DNA of 64,000 nucleotides from NCBI RefSeq assembly GCF_000146285.1, contig NZ_GL385912.1:1929251-1993250 (forward strand), given 5' to 3'. A program made the position numbers and the translations under genes. Positions 8,913 through 17,731 of the stretch are shown piece by piece. Numbering within the stretch: position 1 is the first letter of the stretch; each line of letters opens with the position of its first letter. The DNA is from Mobiluncus curtisii subsp. curtisii ATCC 35241. Lineage in GTDB: Bacteria; Actinomycetota; Actinomycetes; Actinomycetales; Actinomycetaceae. The notes under the pieces were generated by a model. The model worked only from the letters and a program-made list of their open reading frames with translations. It ran no database searches and had not been told where the DNA came from.

Positions 8913-8931
8913 AGAATTCCTATCAGGCTTT

Positions 8932-9543
8932 TTACGATTCCACCTCAGCATGGCAAACTTCAGCGGACGCACCTGGTTCGAGACTCGCGTTTTCCTGTGC
9001 CCGCAGAGCCTCCCACTTTTGCACCAAACCTGACAGGTCCCAAGTTCCCTCCAGACCGTGAAAAACAACTCGACAAGTCGTATCTTCGGGCAAATCCACG
9101 ATGGTTCCCGTAATGGGACCTTCGGCGGTTTCAGGACGGCTCAGGGAGAGTTTCAGAGTGTGCGCACTCAAGTCCTCCACCTTACCGGTCCCCCATTCCA
9201 CCACCACCACCGCGGTTTCAAGTGCCGATTCCAAATCCAGAGTTTCTACATCGTCGCTACCGGCTAAACGATAGGCATCCACGTGAACCAAGTTCGGTCC
9301 CGGCGCGTCGGGGGACTTGGTGTGATTGCGAGCCAGGATGAAGGTCGGGGAGGTGACCCGCTGGTTGACCTGCAATCCCACACCAAGACCTTGGGTCAAA
9401 GTGGTTTTTCCAGCTCCTAAATCCCCTTCCAGAATCACCAAATCGCCAGCTTGCAGAAATGGTGCCAGCGCTTGCCCCAACAGACGGGTGTCAGCTGCGG
9501 ACCTCGTTTCGACTTCCAGCAACAGGTTTCCCTCGTGACTCAT
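8932..9543 (-). CDS. tsaE: tRNA t6A biosynthesis ATPase TsaE
   Basis: A 203-residue P-loop ATPase with Walker A GDLGAGKTT near residues 40-48, the TSPTF motif and the HVDAYRL segment typical of TsaE/YjeE. It drives the threonylcarbamoyl transfer complex with TsaB and TsaD. The C-terminal extension of about 50 residues is longer than in E. coli. It has a strong Shine-Dalgarno (GAGGAGG). It lies between alr and the membrane protein, as in other actinobacteria apart from the extra gene. Confidence 0.9.
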   Translation of the reverse strand: MSHEGNLLLEVETRSAADTRLLGQALAPFLQAGDLVILEGDLGAGKTTLTQGLGVGLQVNQRVTSPTFILARNHTKSPDAPGPNLVHVDAYRLAGSDDVETLDLESALETAVVVVEWGTGKVEDLSAHTLKLSLSRPETAEGPITGTIVDLPEDTTCRVVFHGLEGTWDLSGLVQKWEALRAQENASLEPGASAEVCHAEVES

Positions 9544-9589
9544 CGTTCCTCCTCAGTAATTCAACAGCCCCGGCGTCAGCTCTCTGTGT

Positions 9590-10918
9590 TCAGCGCTCCG
9601 GTTCGTCTTTAACATAAACCCGCGGCACATTGGGGGAAATGCTGGTAATGACTTCATAGTTGATGGTATCCGTCCATTCCGCCCAGTCATCGGCAGTTGG
9701 AAGCGCGGGAACTCCCGGAATTCCCCCCAGCAGGCGATCCTTCGGGTCGCCAAAAATAATCGCCAACTCGCCGGGTTCAACCGGACACGGCACGGAAGTC
9801 CCCGTATCGTCCACCGCCGGACCCAGGTCAACCACGATTTGATCCATAGGAATCCGTCCCACAATCGGGGCGCGCCGACCTTTAATCCAGGTTTCGCCGC
9901 GATTCTTTGCCAGGCGGTGCAAACCATCGGCATATCCGACCGGCAACAGCCCTAACCAGCGCGGTCCCGGCGCCACCCATTCCCCGCCGTAGGAAACTGC
10001 GGCGCCCTTTTCAACCCTTTTCACCTGAACCACGTTCGTTTCCAGTCGCATCACCGGACGCACCCCCAGCTGCCACGATGACGCGATTTCAGGATTCGGG
10101 CTCAAACCGTATCCCGAAATCCCCACCCTGACCAGGTCATAGTGACTCTCGGGATACCAAATAATCCCGGCAGTGGCGGCGATGTGACGCAGCTGGGGGC
10201 GCAAACCCGCCTCTTGGGCGACCTCCCAAGCCTCATCAAAAGCCTTCAATTGCGACTTGGTGAAAGCCTCAGCGGCAGCGGTGTCTTCATCCGCGCGCGC
10301 CAAATGCGACCAGACCGCACTAACTTCAACGAGCCCGGCGCGTTCTCGTGCCCGCGCCAACTTGCACAGCACCGGGAAATCTTCATCCGTGGCTCCCGCG
10401 CGACACAGTCCGGTATCGACTTTCAGGTGTAACCGCGCACGTTTTCCTGCCGCATCACACGCTCGCGACACCTGGTCGAGCTGATCCAAAGTGGAAACAG
10501 AGATGTCGATTTCTGATTTCACCACCGGTAGCAAATCCGTATGCGGGGCATACAACCAGGTCAGAATGCGGGGGCGGGTAGCTGAAGGCAGACCCATCGC
10601 TGCGGTTTGATATAGGCGCGAACGCATCATCGCGGAAGTGGGAGTGTCGACCAGATGGTCACGCGGCACCCCGTGCTTATCGAGGTATTTGCGCAGCCGA
10701 AAAGCCTCACTAGCCTTAGCCACGCCCAACCATTCCGTGCCGGCACCGAGCGCAGCCAGAGCCATCCGCTCAATACCGTGTCCGTAAGCATTAGCTTTGA
10801 CGATTGCCATTTGTTGACTGTGCGGGGCAAAACGCCGCATTTGGGCAAGATTTTCCTGGTATGCACTCAGATTTACCACGGCGCGCACCGGCCACTGGGA
10901 AACATCCACGTTGGTCAT
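9590..10918 (-). CDS. alr: Alanine racemase
   Basis: A 442-residue PLP enzyme interconverting L- and D-alanine for peptidoglycan. The PLP lysine is Lys41 in VKANAYGHG and the second-base tyrosine lies in AAVSYGGEW near residue 310. The central barrel motif HLKVDTGLCRAG is intact. It is longer than the usual 370-390 residues owing to short insertions and a C-terminal stretch. The start ATG follows AAGGAAG. It lies between nnrDE and tsaE in the conserved actinobacterial order. Confidence 0.93.
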   Translation of the reverse strand: MTNVDVSQWPVRAVVNLSAYQENLAQMRRFAPHSQQMAIVKANAYGHGIERMALAALGAGTEWLGVAKASEAFRLRKYLDKHGVPRDHLVDTPTSAMMRSRLYQTAAMGLPSATRPRILTWLYAPHTDLLPVVKSEIDISVSTLDQLDQVSRACDAAGKRARLHLKVDTGLCRAGATDEDFPVLCKLARARERAGLVEVSAVWSHLARADEDTAAAEAFTKSQLKAFDEAWEVAQEAGLRPQLRHIAATAGIIWYPESHYDLVRVGISGYGLSPNPEIASSWQLGVRPVMRLETNVVQVKRVEKGAAVSYGGEWVAPGPRWLGLLPVGYADGLHRLAKNRGETWIKGRRAPIVGRIPMDQIVVDLGPAVDDTGTSVPCPVEPGELAIIFGDPKDRLLGGIPGVPALPTADDWAEWTDTINYEVITSISPNVPRVYVKDEPER

Positions 10919-10984
10919 AATCTTCCTTTACAAAAATTGTTTTCGCACTTCTTAGTTTGTCACGTTTAGCTACACCGAGATAGT

Positions 10985-12550
10985 TTATAGCCCCGCTAAA
11001 GCGTGGGGAATTGCCTTCACGATTGCGGTAGCGCGAGGGGTGGGGGCAGCTAAACGACCCGCTTCGGTATGTAGCCAGGCTCCCACTGCCGCCATTTTTC
11101 CCACATCCAAACTTTCTCCGCGAGCTTCGGCACGGGCAGTTGCCGCGGCGAAAACATAACCCAAAATTCCTGCCAGGACATCCCCCGAACCAGCCGTCGC
11201 CAAATCTCGGGTGCCGTGAGTCAAGGAATAGACCGTTCCCCCCGGATTGGCGATAGTGGTGGTGGGTCCTTTCAAAAGGACGGTGGCGTGCGTGTCCACG
11301 GCGAGGTGCGATGCCCAGGCATATGGATTTCTCTCGATAGCTTCTCGGGTAGTTTCCCGACCAAGCTGGGCAGCCAGGGCAGCCGCTTCCCCAGCGTGGG
11401 GGGTCAACAGGCAGTTCGCATCCGGTTGGATTTCTGTTCCGATAAGTCCCAGCGCGCCGGCATCGAGAATCACCAATTCTCCGGGATTACGACGGCGCCA
11501 AGCGTCAAGCATTTGTTCGCGATGCTGCGGTGAACCTGCCACCAAACCGGGACCAATAATGCGGGCTTGGCACCGACCTTCTCCCAGTACGACTTCTGGA
11601 CATGCCTGTAACACCACTGGTTGCACCGCAGGTTCGCCCAGGTAACGCAAGAAAGACTCCCCCGCATTCAAGGCGGCACTGGTGACCAAGACACCCGCTC
11701 CAGGATAGCGCGATGCCCCTGCCATTACACCCAAAACTCCGCGGGAATACTTGTGATCAGCAAAATCCGGCCAAGGCCACAAATCGCGAACGTCAGCGCG
11801 TTCTACCAAACCAACGCTGGGCTGCATCGCCGGCTCGGGCAGCCCAATACCTTGAATTTGCAGGCTACCTACCGTAAGCGCACCGGGACCGACCAGCATC
11901 CCGGTTTTTGCCGCCCCCATCGTCACGGTCAGATCGGCTGGCAGCAATCCCGGTTCTGCCCCCGACTCAGCGCCCTGGTACAGATCCAGACCGGAGGGAT
12001 GATCGCACGCCACCACCAGAGGTCCTGCCCCGTCCGGCAATCGGCTGCGCCACTCCCTTATGCCCCGGACCAGGGATAACGCCGGCTCGCGCAGCGGTGG
12101 CAGAGCTCCGATACCGATAATCGCGTCGATTATGGCAACGGGTTTCCATGCCTGTACCAGGTCTAGAGTCGCCGCAACCGTCTCGGGTAACACACGGGGC
12201 CAAAACTCTACCCCAGCTTGCCGAGCCGCGGCCGCACCACGTTCGTGAATATGGTTCGAGGTCGGCAAGACCACCACCGGATACCCGCGCCGTCGCAGAT
12301 ATGCTGCTCCATACAAGCCATCGCCGCCGTTATTGCCTGCCCCGACCAAAACCAGGACACGTCTCCGTCCTCGCGGAGCCGGCGTTGCGGTGACGTCCGC
12401 GTAGTCTCCAGACAGGGTCCGGTGCGTATGGTGGGCCAGCGCGTAGGCAGCTCGCCGCATCAGCGCATCCGCGCCCTGCTCACGGTCAGCTTGCGCAACC
12501 AGAGGTTTTTCCATTTGTGCAATCAAATCCGGCGCATATCCCCAAATCAC
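10985..12550 (-). CDS. nnrDE: Bifunctional NAD(P)H-hydrate epimerase / ADP-dependent dehydratase
   Basis: A 521-residue repair enzyme. The N-terminal epimerase domain carries GAGNNGGDGL and the C-terminal carbohydrate-kinase-like dehydratase has LTPHAGEA and the GSGDVLAGI nucleotide motif. It restores NAD(P)H damaged by hydration. The start is GTG 12550. No Shine-Dalgarno is visible; instead TAGGCT (12562-12557) ends 6 nt before the GTG, suggesting leaderless transcription. It diverges from the gene at 12695. Confidence 0.9.
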   Translation of the reverse strand: MIWGYAPDLIAQMEKPLVAQADREQGADALMRRAAYALAHHTHRTLSGDYADVTATPAPRGRRRVLVLVGAGNNGGDGLYGAAYLRRRGYPVVVLPTSNHIHERGAAAARQAGVEFWPRVLPETVAATLDLVQAWKPVAIIDAIIGIGALPPLREPALSLVRGIREWRSRLPDGAGPLVVACDHPSGLDLYQGAESGAEPGLLPADLTVTMGAAKTGMLVGPGALTVGSLQIQGIGLPEPAMQPSVGLVERADVRDLWPWPDFADHKYSRGVLGVMAGASRYPGAGVLVTSAALNAGESFLRYLGEPAVQPVVLQACPEVVLGEGRCQARIIGPGLVAGSPQHREQMLDAWRRRNPGELVILDAGALGLIGTEIQPDANCLLTPHAGEAAALAAQLGRETTREAIERNPYAWASHLAVDTHATVLLKGPTTTIANPGGTVYSLTHGTRDLATAGSGDVLAGILGYVFAAATARAEARGESLDVGKMAAVGAWLHTEAGRLAAPTPRATAIVKAIPHALAGL

Positions 12551-12556
12551 GATTTC

Positions 12557-12585
12557 AGCCTAGACGAAAATCGGCACCGAGTCAG
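12557..12585 (-). promoter_or_regulatory. Promoter of nnrDE, leaderless arrangement
   Basis: On the minus strand CTGACT (12585-12580) is a possible -35, followed by 17 bp, TAGGCT (-10, 12562-12557), 6 nt, and the GTG of nnrDE. Confidence 0.45.
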
Positions 12586-12694
12586 AAACTTAGAGGCGCT
12601 TGCGGTTTTCAACCGACAGGAAAACTGGGTAATCTTAAAGCTAGGAAATCCCGATGACTATACAGCGGGGTCACTGTGTTCACGAAAGGTAGCC

Positions 12695-13816
12695 ATGTCA
12701 AAAAAAGACAGCCTGCAACTGTGGCTTCTTTCCACTCCAAAACGCCTGGTGGCAGGGTTGTTCCTGCTGGCTGCAGCAGGCATTTTACTGGTGTTGGTGA
12801 CGCTATTCATAGTTGCACCACAAATCGCCGCCATGCCGAATCAGACCCCCTCTGAATCGAATCACTCTCGGTCCACCACAAAACTATCGTCCCCGCTTTT
12901 GGTGGAAGTCACCGGCTCTAACTTCCGCACCAACTCCACTCTTAAGATGACTCCCGCGAAGTCGGCTCCCGAAGATACTCCCGAGCCACCCCCGGCGGCA
13001 CTCAACCTCGAAGGTCTGCAAGACCTCACGTACCCTGAATCTTTCAGCAATGTTTCCGAGGTTTCGACGCGCCCCAGCCCCAGCCAGACTGCACGGCGGA
13101 TGCCGACTCCCACTCGTTCTGCGGAAACCAGCTTGAAGAAAGAATCCATTGAGTCGGGCGACCCGGTCCAGTTCACCGGAATGCAGGCTTTCTTTAAGGA
13201 CTTACAGACCGGAAATTTTGGCGCTATGCAGCGCAGCTGTTGGCTGATTACCCCGGAAGTGTTTACCGACCGCTACACGACTCCGCCCGCTCAAAAGGTC
13301 CTGTTGCACGCCTTGTCGCAGACTCCGAAAGCTACCGATGACGGGGTGTCTTGGAGCGACTCTAACGTGGAGGTGCGCGCCAGCTGGAGCGAGTTAGCGG
13401 ATCGATATTCCTGCCCGACGGCGATTTATGACGGCAAGATGGATTCGGTCACTCCCGAGGACGTGTCTTACCTGATAGCGAGGATTATGGCGCGTTCTAG
13501 CTACCCGTTCAACGGTGCGGACGCGGAGGAAAACTATCCGACCTTGTGCGAAAAGTGGAGCCCTCCACCGGGTATCACGAAATACACCCCGGAGGCTGCC
13601 CAAAAACTGCATTACACCGAACGGGGACTCCTCGACGATGACACGTTTAAGACTTTGCAGGAGCTACGTTCCGAGTCCATCCACCTTTACACGGTGAAAA
13701 ACACCTACCCCATGTATATCCGCGCAGCACACTCGCAGTTGGAAGAACCTTCCGCCTATTTCTTCCGTGACAAGGACGGCAGCCTGTGCTTGGGGTCGGT
13801 GGTCAAAAAGTCATGA
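12695..13816 (+). CDS. Membrane-anchored protein of unknown function
   Basis: A 373-residue protein with a short basic N-terminus, one strong helix (LVAGLFLLAAAGILLVLV), a low-complexity Ser/Thr/Pro linker over about residues 50-150 and a globular C-terminal domain beginning near FTGMQAFFKDLQ. That domain contains four cysteines, so an outside location with disulfides is possible. The start ATG 12695 follows GAAAGGT and gives a normal membrane start; upstream in-frame codons run into the nnrDE promoter. Its stop overlaps the coaA start as ATGA. No family recognised. Confidence 0.75.
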   Translation: MSKKDSLQLWLLSTPKRLVAGLFLLAAAGILLVLVTLFIVAPQIAAMPNQTPSESNHSRSTTKLSSPLLVEVTGSNFRTNSTLKMTPAKSAPEDTPEPPPAALNLEGLQDLTYPESFSNVSEVSTRPSPSQTARRMPTPTRSAETSLKKESIESGDPVQFTGMQAFFKDLQTGNFGAMQRSCWLITPEVFTDRYTTPPAQKVLLHALSQTPKATDDGVSWSDSNVEVRASWSELADRYSCPTAIYDGKMDSVTPEDVSYLIARIMARSSYPFNGADAEENYPTLCEKWSPPPGITKYTPEAAQKLHYTERGLLDDDTFKTLQELRSESIHLYTVKNTYPMYIRAAHSQLEEPSAYFFRDKDGSLCLGSVVKKS

Positions 13817-14907
13817 GGGATAATTTCGGCGCTCCCACCACCGAGTTGATGGAGGATTTCCTGACGGATCCGCGCGGCACTCAAGAAAGGCTGCGCGATT
13901 ATCAATACGGTTCGGCGATGCGCGAGATTATGGCAGCTCGTCCACATCAGGCACCCTCGGGGCTGGAGGAAACCGCCTCACCTTTTGTTATGTTCACAAG
14001 GGAACAGTGGTCGGCTCTCTCGGATCAGACCCCTCTACCCTTGGCGCAGGCTGATGTGGAGCGTTTGCGCGCTTTGGGCGACCCTATCGATTTGGCTGAG
14101 GTTGACGCGATTTATCGCCCTTTGACCGCCCTGCTACAGATTTATGCCGCCGGAACTATCAAGATTCGTTCCCGACGCGCTGATTTTTTAGGTGAATCCG
14201 CGGTCCAGCACACTCCCTTTGTGATTGGAGTGGCAGGTTCGGTGGCGGTGGGAAAGTCCTCTCTGGCACGGCTGTTGCGCGAGTTGATGAGCCGCTGGCC
14301 GGGCACTCCACGGGTCGATTTGGTCACTACGGACGGTTTTTTGTACCCCAATGCGGAGCTGGTAGCACGCGGGATTATGAACCGCAAAGGCTTTCCTGAA
14401 TCTTATGACCGGCGTGGTCTGTTGCGTTTTCTGGCAGCAGTGAAATCCGGGGCACCAGAAGTGGCAGCCCCGGTATATTCGCACGTCACTTACGATATTG
14501 TGCCGGGTAAGTCCCAGCTGGTTTGCGCCCCGGATGTCCTCATCCTGGAGGGGTTGAATGTGTTGGCCCCGCCTCTGATTGCCGACGGGGGTAATAATTC
14601 CCTAACAGTATCGGATTTCTTTGATTTTTCTATCTATCTGCACGCACGCCCCGCAGATATTGAACAGTGGTATCTGTCGCGTTTCCACCAGTTGCGCGCC
14701 ACTGCTTTCAAACAACCCGACTCTTTCTTCCGAGAGATTGCCACCTGGACCGACGCGCAGGCAGACTCTCATGCTCGCCAGATTTGGCGGGAAGTCAACC
14801 TGAAAAATCTGCAGGAAAACGTGGCTCCGACCCGTTCTCGTGCCACCCTCATCCTGGAGAAAGATACCGACCACCGCGTACACCGTCTGCACCTGCGCAA
14901 GATTTAG
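13813..14907 (+). CDS. coaA: Type I pantothenate kinase
   Basis: A protein of about 364 residues with the P-loop GVAGSVAVGKSS near residues 139-150 and the type I (PRK-like) segments TTDGFLYPN and MNRKGFPESYD, which catalyses the first step of coenzyme A synthesis. It overlaps the preceding membrane protein by 4 bp (ATGA), indicating coupling. A start 27 bp further upstream is possible but would overlap more. It is slightly longer at the N-terminus than the usual 310-320 residues. It converges on dedA. Confidence 0.92.
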   Translation: MRDNFGAPTTELMEDFLTDPRGTQERLRDYQYGSAMREIMAARPHQAPSGLEETASPFVMFTREQWSALSDQTPLPLAQADVERLRALGDPIDLAEVDAIYRPLTALLQIYAAGTIKIRSRRADFLGESAVQHTPFVIGVAGSVAVGKSSLARLLRELMSRWPGTPRVDLVTTDGFLYPNAELVARGIMNRKGFPESYDRRGLLRFLAAVKSGAPEVAAPVYSHVTYDIVPGKSQLVCAPDVLILEGLNVLAPPLIADGGNNSLTVSDFFDFSIYLHARPADIEQWYLSRFHQLRATAFKQPDSFFREIATWTDAQADSHARQIWREVNLKNLQENVAPTRSRATLILEKDTDHRVHRLHLRKI

Positions 14908-14938
14908 GACCTGCCCTCAACCAGCCCCGCCACTCCAT

Positions 14939-15682
14939 TCATTCAGCCGGAGTGCTATCACCCGATTCTGGTGTCGAGTCCAGATGCCCCCACTGAAACC
15001 GTCGTTGCAGCCAGTCGACTAAACGATCCAGCAGCAGACTGAGGATTACTCCTCCGGTCATCCCCACCACCGTCGCTAACAACGGATTGACCGGCCCCAG
15101 GATGCTCCCGGACGTAAAACCTATGCACATTCCGTACGCCACCCAGCAGATTACGGCAGCCAGGTCGGTGCGCAAGAATCGACTGTAGGGAAAACCAGTC
15201 GCCCCGGCACACATGTTGACCGCTACTCGCCCACCGGGGACGAAACGTGCCGCAAATATGAAGGACGTACCGCGCTTGTGCAAAAGTTTCGTGGTTCGCG
15301 CGAAAGCCCGTTCGCCCTTCCCCTCTCGCCACGATTTGATGCGCTGCACGTGGATGCGAGTGCCCAGGAAGAAAGCGAAAGAATCACCCAAGGTCGCTCC
15401 GATGACGGCACAGAAAAATATGCCGGGCAGGGGAACCACATTGCCGGGGGCAGCGAAATACCACGAAGTTAATCCGATGACGATTGATTCGGCGGGCACC
15501 GGCGGGAAGAAAGCGTCCGTAAAGCACAGACCCGATAGAAACAACAAAGCCAGTGGGGAACCGGCAAAGCTGTGAATCCATTCCGTGATAGTTTGCGAAA
15601 TCGGCATCCAACCACCGTTCCCGCCCGCGGTGAGCAGCAGGACCGGGATGAGAGTCACGTTCGGAAGCGCTGGGGTCAGCAT
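14939..15682 (-). CDS. DedA-family membrane protein
   Basis: A 247-residue membrane protein of the DedA/SNARE-associated family, with the conserved FPPVPAE segment, the re-entrant GATLGDS region and the ARFVPGGR motif. Family members are linked to undecaprenyl-phosphate and phospholipid flipping and to membrane-potential tolerance. The gene lies 15 bp after glmS, so it is probably the third gene of glmM-glmS-dedA; a lipid-carrier recycling role would fit a cell-wall operon. The exact substrate is not shown. Confidence 0.87.
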   Translation of the reverse strand: MLTPALPNVTLIPVLLLTAGGNGGWMPISQTITEWIHSFAGSPLALLFLSGLCFTDAFFPPVPAESIVIGLTSWYFAAPGNVVPLPGIFFCAVIGATLGDSFAFFLGTRIHVQRIKSWREGKGERAFARTTKLLHKRGTSFIFAARFVPGGRVAVNMCAGATGFPYSRFLRTDLAAVICWVAYGMCIGFTSGSILGPVNPLLATVVGMTGGVILSLLLDRLVDWLQRRFQWGHLDSTPESGDSTPAE

Positions 15683-15697
15683 GTTACCCGCGCGCCC

Positions 15698-17707
15698 CTA
15701 TTCCACCGTGACTGATTTAGCCAGGTTACGCGGCTGATCCACGTCATATCCCAGATGCGCCGCCATCCGCAAAGCTAACAGCTGCAACGGAATCACATCG
15801 ACCAGGGGACGCATCAACGTGGGCGTGGGTGGCACCCGCCACACTACGTCCGCAAACTCGTTGACGGAATCGTCCCCGTCCTCTGCCACAACCAAGGTCA
15901 CGGCCCCGCGTGCTCGGACTTCTTCGATATTGGACACAACTTTACGATGTAACTCGGGTCGCCGCGGGGTAGGAACAATAATGACGACCGGCTGCCCAGA
16001 CTCTACCAGGGCAATAGGACCGTGCTTCAGTTCCCCTGCCGCGAAACCTTCAGCGTGCAGATAGGCAATCTCTTTCAGTTTGAGTGCCCCTTCCAGCGCC
16101 ACGGGGAATCCGACGTGACGCCCCAGGAAGATGACTGACTTAATGTCGTCAAGGTTCGCGCCCAAGTCCAGCGAGCTGGCGTAACGATCCAAAACGGTCT
16201 GCATCCGTGCCGGCATCTGACCGAGCTTTTCCAGGTAATCTTCGATTTCATCAGCATACTTGTTGCCGCGTACCTGAGCCAGGTACAGACCTAACAGGTA
16301 ACATGCCGCAATCTGGGCGGTAAACGCCTTGGTAGAGGCCACTGCGATTTCGGGTCCGGCATGAGTCAGCAATACCGCATCGGCTTCGCGAGAAATCGTA
16401 GAGCCAGGCGTGTTCACAATTGCCAAGACTCGTGCCCCCTGTTCGCGGGCATGACGAATTGCCATAATCGTGTCCATGGTTTCCCCGGACTGAGAAATCG
16501 CCACCACCAGGGTGCGCCGGCTCACCACCGGGTCCCGATAGCGAAACTCGTGTGCCAGCTCCACCTCGCACGGAATCCGACACCAGTGCTCGATAGCGTA
16601 GCGCGCCACCTGACCGGCATAGGAGGCGGTGCCGCACGCCACAATAATCACCGAGGTGATGGAACGAAACACTTCGGATTCAATCCGCAGCTCATCCAAG
16701 GTCAGTGCCTCGGCAGCATCCAGGCGTCCCGCGACGGTGTCGCCCACCGCCCGTGGCTGTTCCCGGATTTCCTTTTCCATAAAGGTATCGAAGCCTTCTT
16801 TGGTGACGCGGTCGGTCGCGAAATCGACTTCATAAGCCCGTTTGCGCTGGGCGGGATCCTGAGCGATAACGTCCAGACCTTGGGTGTGCAGAATCTCACT
16901 CCCCTGCTGGTCCATGACCAGTACTCCGGCGGGAGCCACGACCACGACTTCATCCTGACCAATTTCCAAGGCTTGTTTCGTACGGGCAGCGAAAGCCAAC
17001 ACATCAGAACCGAGGAAGTTCATCCCTTGTGACAACCCGAGCACCAGCGGAGAGGACCGACGTGCTGCCACAATGACCCCCGGCGCATCCGCATGTTCTA
17101 CCAACAGGGTAAACGAACCTTCCAAATCCCTGGTGACCTTTAGCATTGCCCGCGCTAACCGAGTTGCTGCTGCCGCACAACCCAGGTTGGGGTCGAGATT
17201 ACACAGCGGGATAGTACCGGGAGCAATCGGCTGTTCCCCAGCATTTTCGGCGTTCCCGCCCGGTTCGGCCAGGTAGGCACGTTCCAGCAGGTGAGCGACC
17301 ACCTCGGTGTCGGTTTCGCTGACGCATTTGATGCCCAGGGTCTCCAGATGAGCGCGGTAAGGTTCCGCATTTTCGATAATGCCGTTGTGTATCAACGCCA
17401 ATTTTCCGTCATAAGACAGGTGGGGGTGGGCGTTTTCACGAGTGACGCCCCCGTGGGTCGCCCAGCGGGTATGCCCGATTGCGGTGGTCGCGTTGGGCAA
17501 GGGACGCTTCTCTAAAGTCTTACGCAGTTCAGAGAGTTTTCCGACTTCCTTTTCGACCGTAATTTCGGGGCTCGCGCTGGTTGCGTCGACCACCGCGATT
17601 CCGGCTGAATCATAGCCACGATATTCCAGACGAGACAGCCCTTCCAGGACCGTTTCCTCAGCTACCTTGGTGCTCTCACTTCCGACGGCACCGACAATTC
17701 CACACAC
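15698..17707 (-). CDS. glmS: Glutamine--fructose-6-phosphate aminotransferase
   Basis: A 669-residue enzyme making glucosamine-6-phosphate. It begins MCGIVGAVGS, where Cys2 becomes the N-terminal glutaminase nucleophile. Two SIS domains follow and the chain ends with the active-site tail LAKSVTVE. It is about 45-60 residues longer than typical GlmS because of an insertion in the glutaminase domain around residues 150-190 (region LAEPGGNAENAGEQ and following). It lies 24 bp after glmM in one transcription unit. No glmS ribozyme is expected or seen. Confidence 0.94.
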   Translation of the reverse strand: MCGIVGAVGSESTKVAEETVLEGLSRLEYRGYDSAGIAVVDATSASPEITVEKEVGKLSELRKTLEKRPLPNATTAIGHTRWATHGGVTRENAHPHLSYDGKLALIHNGIIENAEPYRAHLETLGIKCVSETDTEVVAHLLERAYLAEPGGNAENAGEQPIAPGTIPLCNLDPNLGCAAAATRLARAMLKVTRDLEGSFTLLVEHADAPGVIVAARRSSPLVLGLSQGMNFLGSDVLAFAARTKQALEIGQDEVVVVAPAGVLVMDQQGSEILHTQGLDVIAQDPAQRKRAYEVDFATDRVTKEGFDTFMEKEIREQPRAVGDTVAGRLDAAEALTLDELRIESEVFRSITSVIIVACGTASYAGQVARYAIEHWCRIPCEVELAHEFRYRDPVVSRRTLVVAISQSGETMDTIMAIRHAREQGARVLAIVNTPGSTISREADAVLLTHAGPEIAVASTKAFTAQIAACYLLGLYLAQVRGNKYADEIEDYLEKLGQMPARMQTVLDRYASSLDLGANLDDIKSVIFLGRHVGFPVALEGALKLKEIAYLHAEGFAAGELKHGPIALVESGQPVVIIVPTPRRPELHRKVVSNIEEVRARGAVTLVVAEDGDDSVNEFADVVWRVPPTPTLMRPLVDVIPLQLLALRMAAHLGYDVDQPRNLAKSVTVE

Positions 17708-17731
17708 ATTTCCTCGCTTTCGCGGCGCAAA

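Noticed and set aside
12218-12694. N-terminal extension of the membrane protein at 12695
   Set aside because: It runs antisense through nnrDE and its promoter; ATG 12695 has a Shine-Dalgarno and begins a normal membrane-anchor sequence.
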